A stretch of 64,000 bases of DNA from Chlorobiaceae bacterium (GTDB taxonomy: Bacteria > Bacteroidota > Chlorobiia > Chlorobiales > Chlorobiaceae), in contig JAAXXK010000007.1 of assembly GCA_013334525.1 (NCBI GenBank), positions 1 through 64,000 on the forward strand. Direction: 5' to 3'. The notes under the pieces were generated by a model. The model was not told the origin of the DNA. It saw only the letters and a list, made by a program, of their open reading frames with translations, and did not search any database. Each line of letters starts with the position of its first letter. Within the stretch, counting starts at the first letter, position 1. A program made the translations under genes and the position numbers. This document shows positions 57,467 through 64,000 of this stretch, piece by piece.

Positions 57467-57525
57467 ATCGGTAAAAGGGCGGACCCGCAGCTCCGCCCCT
57501 GCAATCGACAATTCCGGGGGTTCAT
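57467..57525. repeat. Short dispersed-repeat relic, copy 6
   Basis: AAAAGGGCGGACCCGCAGCTCCGCCCCTGC, the same stem idea as the GGGCGGACACGCAGGTCCGC block at 21.4 and 48.2 kb, without the GAGACA borders. Confidence 0.6.
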
Positions 57526-57651
57526 TAAACGCCCGGTTCGGTACACGACAATTGCGGCGGAAGCTAATGACGTGTACATTGAATTGTAACGGGTACGATG
57601 TTTTTCTCACTCTATCCGCCGGCCTGATGAACATTTGAAAGCATCGTACCC

Positions 57652-58185
57652 ATGGAAATGAACCCTGATAAAATAGCAAGGCTCCTGCACGGGGAGGTTC
57701 TGATCGACCTGCAATGGTTAGCCGACAATGTGGTCAGCGCGAGCGGAAGTGTGTTCATCAAGGCCGGGATGAGCGTCGTCTGGCAGATGCTGACCGACTA
57801 CGACCGCCTCGCAGAAACGATGCCGAAGGTCGTTTCGAGCAGGCTGGTCGAAGATCAGGGCTCCAGTAAAATCATCGACCAGTCAGGCAAGTCGGGCATC
57901 TTTTTCTTTGAGACCATCGTGCACTTCCGGCTGAAGGTCGAGGAGGAGTACCCGAAGCACCTGCACTTCTGTCAGGTCGGCGGCGACTTCAAAGTCTATG
58001 AGGGGGAGTGGTTTCTCGATACTCTCGAATCCGACAAGGGCAACGGCACCCTGTTGACCTACGAAGCGAAAATCAAGCCGGGCTTCTTTGCTCCGCAGTT
58101 TCTGGTGAGCTTCGTGCAGAGCCAGGATCTGCCGACAATCCTTAAGGGAATCAGGACCTTCTGCGAATCAGGGGCTCAGGTGTAA
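57652..58185 (+). CDS. SRPBCC (polyketide cyclase/START-like) protein
   Basis: 177 residues. The hydrophobic-pocket fold is suggested by SGSVFIKAGMSVVWQMLTDY, where a beta strand leads into helix with DYDRLAETMPKVVSSRLVED, then curved strands (ETIVHFRLKVEEEYPKHLHF, GTLLTYEAKIKPGFFAPQFL) and the long C-terminal helix LPTILKGIRTFCESG. Homologues bind isoprenoid, quinone or pigment-like ligands. No catalytic residues visible. The DNA at its end overlaps the convergent glycosyltransferase gene by 10 bp. Confidence 0.85.
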   Translation: MEMNPDKIARLLHGEVLIDLQWLADNVVSASGSVFIKAGMSVVWQMLTDYDRLAETMPKVVSSRLVEDQGSSKIIDQSGKSGIFFFETIVHFRLKVEEEYPKHLHFCQVGGDFKVYEGEWFLDTLESDKGNGTLLTYEAKIKPGFFAPQFLVSFVQSQDLPTILKGIRTFCESGAQV

Positions 58186-59237
58186 GCCTTCCTGCGTATC
58201 GATAACATCGAAAAAGGGCTCCCCCTGAAGAGATCCCGGTCGCTGACCATCCTCGTCTGCTGTATCTTACGGCGCTGCCGGAATATTTCGCCGATACCAG
58301 CGAGGTTGTCGACAGCGGCACGCGCGACCTGCATGGACTTTGCCGCGCCGTCGGCACCTGCAAGGAGATAGTACATTGCGGCGGCCAGCTCAAGCAACAG
58401 CCTCGTCGGCAGGATCAGGAGCAGAGCCGGTAGGCTGCGGTTCCTGAGCAGCATGGCCAGGGCGTTTCGATGGTTGTAATAGACCTTCATGGGATTGCCC
58501 TCCTGCAACGACGCGCCGCCTTCGTGCCAGACGACAGCCTTCGGTACCGAGCGTACGCTGAAGCCTGCAAGTCGCATCCGCCAGCAGAGGTCTATCTCTT
58601 CCATGTGCATGAAAAAACCGGCATCGAACCCGCCAAGCCTTGCCAGAATTTCACGACGGGCGAACATGGCCACACCGGAGGCCCAGAAGATCTCCCTTGG
58701 GCTGTCGTACTGCCCGCGATCCTCCTGCCTGCCGGCAAAGCTCCTGCCAAGACAGAATGGAAAGCCCAGGCGGTCGATAAGCCCACCGGCCGCCCCTGCA
58801 TAGTCGAACATGCGCCTCCCCTCCCGGCGATCTTTCAGGGAAAGAATCTTTGGTTGCAAGGCTCCGATTCGCTCGTCGCGTTCCGCTTCAGCCACAAGAT
58901 GACCAAGCCATTCAGGCTCCACGACGGCATCGTCGTTCATGAACACCACATATTTCGACGACGAACCGTTCAGCCCTTCGTTGCAACCGCCGGCATATCC
59001 TGCGTTGACGGCAAGATGGAGAACCTTTATTTCGGGGTATATGGTTTCGATTCCGGCAAGATCGGACGACTCCCCTCCGTTATCAATCACAAGAACGGAG
59101 AAATCTTTCCATGAGCCCATGCGCAGCGAATCGAGGCACGACTCGAGCATGGTGCGGTTCTTCAGGTGCGGGATCACGACCGTAACCGAAGGTGGAGAGG
59201 TGCTTGCTGCTTGCATGGTCGAGGAGATGAAGTGCAT
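58176..59237 (-). CDS. GT2-family glycosyltransferase
   Basis: 353 residues. GT-A fold: SVTVVIPHLKNRTMLESCLD, NAGYAGGCNEGLNGSSSKYV then VFMNDDAVVEPEWLGHLV (the NDD is the metal/sugar-nucleotide site), and FFMHMEEIDLCWRMRLAGFS with the ED-x-D catalytic motif as EEIDLCWR. This pattern belongs to rhamnosyltransferase-like GT2 enzymes (WbbL-type). It likely adds a sugar to a lipopolysaccharide or exopolysaccharide; substrate unknown. A helix near LPALLLILPTRLLLELAAAM suggests membrane association. Starts at 59237 or, if the Met near residue 8 is used, at 59213. Confidence 0.88.
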   Translation of the reverse strand: MHFISSTMQAASTSPPSVTVVIPHLKNRTMLESCLDSLRMGSWKDFSVLVIDNGGESSDLAGIETIYPEIKVLHLAVNAGYAGGCNEGLNGSSSKYVVFMNDDAVVEPEWLGHLVAEAERDERIGALQPKILSLKDRREGRRMFDYAGAAGGLIDRLGFPFCLGRSFAGRQEDRGQYDSPREIFWASGVAMFARREILARLGGFDAGFFMHMEEIDLCWRMRLAGFSVRSVPKAVVWHEGGASLQEGNPMKVYYNHRNALAMLLRNRSLPALLLILPTRLLLELAAAMYYLLAGADGAAKSMQVARAAVDNLAGIGEIFRQRRKIQQTRMVSDRDLFRGSPFSMLSIRRKAYT

Positions 59238-59287
59238 GGCCCTGACGGTCTGTGAGGCTTACGCCGGGACAGCGCCAGGAATAAGCG

Positions 59288-60091
59288 TCACCGCAGGGAG
59301 TTCCAGAAAGCCGCGGCAAGGGTGGCCGTCTCTTCCGGAGTTCTTGCGCCGGCCACATGCTCCAGAAGGGCTGTGCCGACCACAGCGCCGTCGGCATACT
59401 CCCACATCTTGCGAACCCGCTCGCGATCCCTGATGCCGAATCCGACAACGAATTTCTTCCTGGTATGCTCACCTACCCGTTTCAGGTATTCGGCAATTTT
59501 CTGGTCCATGCCAGCATCGTCGAGTTTGCCTGTTCCGGTGGTCGCGTTCACGGCCAGGCAGTAGGAAAAGTCGGTGGACATGCTGTCGATCAGTTCGATC
59601 CGGTCAGGTGGAGTGACCGGAGAAATGAGGTAGACCACCGTCAGCCCGAAGCTTCTGGCCCGTTCGAGAAAATCCTCGGACTCCTCGGGCGGCAGGTCGG
59701 GAATCAGCAGGCCATCGACACCGGCCTCGACCGCATCAGCCATGAAGCAGTCGCCGCCGTAGGCGATGAGCGGATTGCTGTAGCCCATCAGCAGGATCGG
59801 CGTGGTGATTTTCCTGCATCCATCTCCTTTCCTCGCCCTCCTGACCATTTCGAGGATGCTGCTGACGGTCACGCCGTGCCGGATGGCCGTATGGGCCGCA
59901 TCCTGGATGACCGGGCCGTCACCGATCGGATCGGAATAGGGCATGCCGAGCTCGATGATATCGGCATGGTTATCCTGCAGGGCTTCAAGCACCGGGAGCG
60001 TCGAGCCCGGCACAGGAAATTCAGGCATATAGTAAGCGATGAGCAGTTTTTTGTCCTGCTTCATCAGGCGGGTGATTCGGTTTTCGGCCAT
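59288..60091 (-). CDS. trpA: Tryptophan synthase alpha subunit
   Basis: 267 residues. Catalytic Glu47 and Asp58 lie in ADIIELGMPYSDPIGDGPVI; the glycerol-phosphate-binding loops are GYSNPLIAYG and FVVGFGIRDRERVRKMWEYA then DGAVVGTALLEHV. It splits indole-3-glycerol phosphate to indole and glyceraldehyde 3-phosphate for TrpB. No trpB next to it, so the trp genes are dispersed, as usual in this group. The CPBP gene ends upstream with a 19-bp gap to this start. Confidence 0.97.
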   Translation of the reverse strand: MAENRITRLMKQDKKLLIAYYMPEFPVPGSTLPVLEALQDNHADIIELGMPYSDPIGDGPVIQDAAHTAIRHGVTVSSILEMVRRARKGDGCRKITTPILLMGYSNPLIAYGGDCFMADAVEAGVDGLLIPDLPPEESEDFLERARSFGLTVVYLISPVTPPDRIELIDSMSTDFSYCLAVNATTGTGKLDDAGMDQKIAEYLKRVGEHTRKKFVVGFGIRDRERVRKMWEYADGAVVGTALLEHVAGARTPEETATLAAAFWNSLR

Positions 60092-60109
60092 AAGGAAAGG
60101 TGAATACGA

Positions 60110-60808
60110 TCAGCGCATAAATTTGTACACAAGTCCGGGGATGATGAATATATCGAGTACCATGGAGAACATGGTCACCATGTGCACTACAACGCTTCCC
60201 CAGACATTTTTGGACCTCAGCACAATATAACCGCCGAGAATGCCAATCGGAAAAGCCATCATGGCCATCAGGGCACGCTCCTTCATTCCGACAGGAGCCA
60301 CAGCGAAATGATTCACCACGTAGAACATGGCTGTCACCAGCACGGTGATATGCCTGTTGATACCTTTTTCGATCATCGCTGAAAGCATCAGCCCCCTCCA
60401 GAGGAACTCCTCCGCAAGTACAAGTACCGGGAACAGGAAAAGAAAGTTCTTGTTCACCAGAATGCTGACCATATCACCCATCGGCGCACCGCCGTTCTTG
60501 TACCACATCACGGTGTTGAAGACGTCCATTGAAAAAAGGATGACTCCGGCGATGGCTCCCCATTTGAGCGACTTTTTCAGATCTCCTCCCGCAAGGTACA
60601 TCTCGGCCCATTCACCGGTGCTCTTGCCGCGCCAGACAACGACGCCGATCGAACCAAGCACATAGATCGCCAGTGCCGGCCACTCGAGCAGTGGAGTGAA
60701 ATGGCCGATCAGCCCGACGACCCAGATGAGCGCCGTCAGCCCGAATGCGAGATTGAACCGCTCGTTGAGCGATTTTGAAGCGGAAGAAGTGGATGTTGCC
60801 TGTCCCAT
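60110..60808 (-). CDS. CPBP-family intramembrane protease-like protein
   Basis: 232 residues with about six membrane segments. The CPBP (Abi/CAAX) signature EExxxR is present as LAEEFLWRGLMLSAMIEKGI near 132-150; the second motif, FxxxH, is FYVVNHFAVAP near 170 and the third has HMVTMFSMVLDIF. These are Glu-type membrane proteases in eukaryotes; bacterial members are involved in bacteriocin immunity, signalling or unknown roles. Runs with queC and trpA (26 and 19 bp), probably one transcript. Confidence 0.85.
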   Translation of the reverse strand: MGQATSTSSASKSLNERFNLAFGLTALIWVVGLIGHFTPLLEWPALAIYVLGSIGVVVWRGKSTGEWAEMYLAGGDLKKSLKWGAIAGVILFSMDVFNTVMWYKNGGAPMGDMVSILVNKNFLFLFPVLVLAEEFLWRGLMLSAMIEKGINRHITVLVTAMFYVVNHFAVAPVGMKERALMAMMAFPIGILGGYIVLRSKNVWGSVVVHMVTMFSMVLDIFIIPGLVYKFMR

Positions 60809-60834
60809 GGATTCAGGAGGATTACTTGTTGATG

Positions 60835-61518
60835 TTACTGCAGATAGTTCGGCCGGATCTCATAGTCGACCGGGTCCGGAATACCGGCAATTTCGAAAGC
60901 CCTGAGGCGTCGGGCGCAGCTGTCGCAAACGCCGCAGGCCCGCCCCTCGCTCTTGTAGCAGGACCAGCTGTAATTGAACGGGGCATCGAGTTCCATACCC
61001 CTGGCCACGATTTCAGCCTTGCTCATCGCAATCAGCGGGGTCAATATCTCGATTCCGGTTTCAGGTTTCGTGCCCAGGTCGATGACCTGGTTGAAGGCGT
61101 CATAGAAAACCTTGCGGCAGTCGGGATAACCCGAAGAGTCCTCTTCGACTGCGCCGATAAAGATCCTTTCGGCCCCGATGACCTCGGACCAGCTCACGGC
61201 CATTGAAAGGAAACAGGCGTTCCTGAACGGAACATAGCTTGTTGGAATGGTGGTTCCGCCGAGATCGGCGGGTCCGACGGGAATTGCCTCGTCGGTCAGT
61301 GAGGAGCCTCCAATGGCGCCGAGGAAGCCGGCATCGACTTCAAGTCGCCGGTCTATACCGTAATGATCGCAGATCAGCCTGAAACATTCAAGCTCTTTCT
61401 GCCATGTCCTCTGCCCGTAATTCACATGCATAGCGGCCAGGTCGAACCCCTGATGATGTGCCATGGCTGTCGCCACCAGGCTGTCCATACCTCCGCTTAA
61501 CAGCAGTACTGCTCTCAT
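60835..61518 (-). CDS. queC: 7-cyano-7-deazaguanine synthase
   Basis: 227 residues. P-loop [20 protein letters not shown] near residues 3-22 and the zinc-binding cysteines at the end ([20 protein letters not shown]). It converts 7-carboxy-7-deazaguanine to preQ0 with ATP and ammonia, an early step of queuosine synthesis, matching queA at 48.4-49.4 kb. First gene of the queC-CPBP-trpA run. Confidence 0.95.
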   Translation of the reverse strand: MRAVLLLSGGMDSLVATAMAHHQGFDLAAMHVNYGQRTWQKELECFRLICDHYGIDRRLEVDAGFLGAIGGSSLTDEAIPVGPADLGGTTIPTSYVPFRNACFLSMAVSWSEVIGAERIFIGAVEEDSSGYPDCRKVFYDAFNQVIDLGTKPETGIEILTPLIAMSKAEIVARGMELDAPFNYSWSCYKSEGRACGVCDSCARRLRAFEIAGIPDPVDYEIRPNYLQ

Positions 61519-61958
61519 GAAAAAATGTTGAAGCTCTGTTTTATTGCCTGCGTTGATGTTGTTGCGGTGCGGTCAGTCACCGGCAATGACGGCCACTCAA
61601 ATAACAACCAGATTGTAATGTTCATGCTCTCCACTCATCCAATGGCCTGGCCGGCATAACCTGCCTGCGAACGATCGTAAATCAACTTCATATCTATTAT
61701 GCGACAGCCTTGATGATGAGCATACGGATAGAATATAAGCATTTCGGAAACGCTTTAAAGAATCCTCAGATTCATAGCTTGTACAAGAAAATGATTGATC
61801 ATAACGACAACCCTGCCGATCCATTTCAACTTGCGATCCTTAATCTCGACAGAGCAATGTCCGAAAAAACATGTATATATATGTTGTAGTTCCATTCTGC
61901 TGTTGAACGAATATGGCTTGCGCAAATACACCTGCTTGCCCGACACAAAAGAATCTCA
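61519..61958. other. Spacer before a PAS-GAF kinase gene
   Basis: About 440 bp containing promoters for queC (leftward) and the kinase (rightward). No gene, no RNA and no repeat that I recognise, although it is AT-richer on its right half. Confidence 0.45.
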
Positions 61959-63626
61959 ATGCAACACAACCAGATTATTACCAACGCTGGACTAATAGAA
62001 GTATCGATGGAGATGGGATATCTTGAATCCCCTGAGATCAGGCAAAGCGAGGCGCTCTTCAGGCAACTGTTCGAAAGTCATTCCGCAGTGATGCTGCTTG
62101 TTGATTCCGATACAGGCCAGATCGTCGATGCCAATCAGGCTGCCACCAGTTATTACGGGTGGCCCATTAAAGAACTCCTCCAGAAAAAGATAGAGCAGAT
62201 CGATACGGATGCATCTGTGCTGTCCACGGCATCTGAAAAGAGAAGATTTTCAGCCCAGCACAGAAAGGCTGACGGATCCATTCGTGACGTCGAGGTTTTC
62301 AGCAGCACCATTAATATCCAGGGCAAAGTCGTTTCCCATAAGATCATCCATGACATCAGCGAACGAAAGCAGTTTGAGGCGCTGACCGAGTTCCGGGTCA
62401 GGCTGATTGAACTGGCTGAGAGCGCTTCGACCGAAGAGTTGCTGACATTCACGCTCGATGAAGCCGAGAGGCTGACTGGAAGCACTGTCGGTTTTTTCAA
62501 TTTCATTTCTGATGACCAAACGCTCATTTTGCGCAACGCGTGTTCGAGTTGTTCGAAACTGGACAATTGCGGCCATGCGATCCACCCCACGGTGATCAAG
62601 TCCGGAATCAGCGACGATGTCTTAATCCATCAGAGGGCGGTGATTCACAACGATTATTCAACGCTCAGGCATTGCAACATTGAATTTGTCGAGCATAAGG
62701 AGGCCGGACGTGAACTGATTGTGCCCATAGTACGCAACGGTCTTATCATGGCGACGCTGGAGATCGGAAACAAACCTTTCGATTACGATGAAGATGATAT
62801 AAGGTTGGCAACCATTCTTTCCGGCATGGCGTGGGATATCATTGCCAAAAAGTATGCCGAAGAGTCGGAGCAGAAAATGCAGGAGGCGATGCAGTACACC
62901 CAGAAAATGGAGCTGATCGGCCAACTTGCCGGAGGCGTAGCGCATGACATCAACAATGTGCTCACCTCGATTCTCGGCCATGCAGAACTGGTTCTCGACG
63001 ACATCCACCACACCGGGCCGCACAACGAGAGCCTTCAGAATATCCACAGTTCGGCAATCCGCGCGGCACGACTGATCGAGCAACTGCTTGCCTTTGCCCG
63101 CAAGCAGATGATGCAGCCGATAATACTGGAACTCGATGCGGCTATCAATGACCTTTACATCATACTTCAGGAAGTTGTCGGAGAGGGCACAACGATCAGG
63201 TTGAATCCCGACAGTGACCATGCCAAAGTTCTTATCGATCCCTCCCAGCTTGACCAGGTCATTACCAACCTGTGCGTCAACGCAAACGAAGCTATCGAAG
63301 CCACAGGCTCCATCGACATCGTAACAGCAGTCACCAAGGTTTCGCATTCTGACTGCTATGCCGGTCATCCCTGCCAGACACCCGGTGATTATGTGATGAT
63401 TTCGGTCATCGATACCGGCTCCGGAATTGAAAAGAGCGTGCTCCCCCACATTTTTGAACCGTTCTTCACTACAAAGGAGTTCGGAAAAGGGACCGGTATG
63501 GGACTGTCGACCGTCTATGGCATTATCAAACAGAACAACGGGTATCTCGACTGCAAAAGTGAGCCTGGAAAAGGAACCAGCTTTATCATCTACCTGCCCC
63601 GGTTCACGGGTGAAGTCGAACAATAA
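61959..63626 (+). CDS. PAS-GAF sensor histidine kinase
   Basis: 555 residues; the start may be the ATG at 61959 or the nearby Met at 62007 (MEMGYLESP). PAS near 25-140 (SHSAVMLLVDSDTGQIVDAN), GAF near 150-300 with a cysteine-rich patch CSSCSKLDNCGH. HisKA has His near 327 in GGVAHDINNVLTSILGHAEL, and HATPase [40 protein letters not shown] then [20 protein letters not shown]. Like the kinase at 32.3 kb it is NtrB-type and lacks a transmembrane domain. GAF with this cysteine cluster may sense metal or redox. No response regulator nearby. Confidence 0.92.
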   Translation: MQHNQIITNAGLIEVSMEMGYLESPEIRQSEALFRQLFESHSAVMLLVDSDTGQIVDANQAATSYYGWPIKELLQKKIEQIDTDASVLSTASEKRRFSAQHRKADGSIRDVEVFSSTINIQGKVVSHKIIHDISERKQFEALTEFRVRLIELAESASTEELLTFTLDEAERLTGSTVGFFNFISDDQTLILRNACSSCSKLDNCGHAIHPTVIKSGISDDVLIHQRAVIHNDYSTLRHCNIEFVEHKEAGRELIVPIVRNGLIMATLEIGNKPFDYDEDDIRLATILSGMAWDIIAKKYAEESEQKMQEAMQYTQKMELIGQLAGGVAHDINNVLTSILGHAELVLDDIHHTGPHNESLQNIHSSAIRAARLIEQLLAFARKQMMQPIILELDAAINDLYIILQEVVGEGTTIRLNPDSDHAKVLIDPSQLDQVITNLCVNANEAIEATGSIDIVTAVTKVSHSDCYAGHPCQTPGDYVMISVIDTGSGIEKSVLPHIFEPFFTTKEFGKGTGMGLSTVYGIIKQNNGYLDCKSEPGKGTSFIIYLPRFTGEVEQ

Positions 63627-64000
63627 TTATCCACCGACACCCCAGGGACCATCAAGCCACTATTGGTCGAACCTGGGAACGAGGCTGTCTCAAAAGTTTA
63701 AATGAGGCAACTTATTGCATTATCGAACCTGGAATCGAGGCAGTCTCATAAGTCAGAATGATGCCGGTCGTTGCCCCCCCGGGAGCGCCAGTCAACAGGC
63801 AGGCATCTTTATGGATAACCTAAAAAAGTCTGCATAGACGCCACCAGACAAAAATCCTACCCTTTCATTGCTTAATTCGATGCTCGCAGATGAACTGCCA
63901 GGCTGGCACTTGGCGTTACCAGGGTTTTGGCGTTGCTGATATTTCTTTTAAGACCCCCCTCTTTTTCATTTCCGCGCCTGATCCTGTCAAACATTGCCGA
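63627..64000. other. Right-hand end, non-coding with a dispersed-repeat copy
   Basis: From about 63681 to 63760 it carries ACGAGGCTGTCTCAAAAGTT and again ATCGAGGCAGTCTCATAAGTC, the borders of the repeat family at 12.7, 21.2 and 44.4 kb (copy 7). No gene is clear up to the window edge. Confidence 0.65.

Overview
The window is from a green sulfur bacterium (Chlorobi; Chlorobium, Chlorobaculum or Prosthecochloris type; the genus cannot be fixed by eye). Three things point there: two genes for chlorosome-envelope [2Fe-2S] proteins of the CsmI/CsmJ/CsmX family, a tmRNA whose tag reads ADDYSYAMAA (the tag I know from Chlorobaculum tepidum), and genes typical of the group such as an aconitase B for the TCA reactions, BshA for a bacillithiol-type thiol and a Bacteroidetes/Chlorobi-style alanine dehydrogenase. 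Most of the DNA is GC-rich and densely coded, with visibly AT-richer inserts at 4.0-5.4 kb, 7.1-7.6 kb, 9.6-10.3 kb and 24.4-25.1 kb.

Layout. 0-2.1 kb: the N-terminal three quarters of a 2-oxoglutarate dehydrogenase E1 gene, followed by a MutT-like NUDIX gene. 2.8-10.4 kb is an accessory region downstream of the tmRNA gene. It holds an IS3-family element with a broken transposase, a toxin-antitoxin-SecB-like chaperone (TAC) operon, an integrase remnant beside an ORF-less group II intron, a few hypothetical or membrane genes including an SPFH protein, and a small two-gene module bracketed by a perfect 60-bp direct repeat. That repeat contains the 3' end of the tmRNA gene and its terminator, so the region looks like a worn integration hot spot.

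10.4-31.6 kb is mainly housekeeping: ssrA, yqgE, bcp, a zinc-ribbon NUDIX hydrolase, an oppD-phoB-phoR run, mfd, the two chlorosome genes, alanine dehydrogenase, a TMEM175-like channel gene, an envC-like/Yip1/nadE run, a membrane-anchored TPR protein with nearly identical repeats, and murA. Three tRNA genes (CAT, Glu-CTC, Arg-ACG) follow murA, then a hybrid histidine kinase and a Sel1-repeat protein. 35.0-41.4 kb is a complete tripartite RND efflux operon headed by a TetR gene with a clear palindromic operator. 41.4-45.0 kb has a NTF2-like protein, a solute-binding lipoprotein whose lobes are in permuted order, a methyltransferase, tRNA-Gln and a tiny Pro/Ala-repeat lipoprotein.

45.2-63.6 kb is core again: acnB, hisD-queA, mreB, bshA, a CNNM/CorC-type CBS protein, an archaeal-type S-adenosylmethionine synthetase, a CDF metal transporter, an SRPBCC protein, a GT2 glycosyltransferase, trpA, a CPBP protease-like membrane protein, queC and a PAS-GAF histidine kinase. 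Non-coding gaps repeatedly carry related palindromic repeats (GAGGCTGTCTCA / TTTTGAGACAACC borders with GGCGGACA..TGTCCGCC stems), found at no fewer than seven places.

The most notable points are the TAC operon, the tmRNA-associated 60-bp duplication around a small gene pair, the maturase-less group II intron, the presence of an oxidative 2-oxoglutarate dehydrogenase in a lineage known for the reverse TCA cycle, the 22-residue expansions in the CsmJ-like chlorosome protein, and the permuted solute-binding protein.
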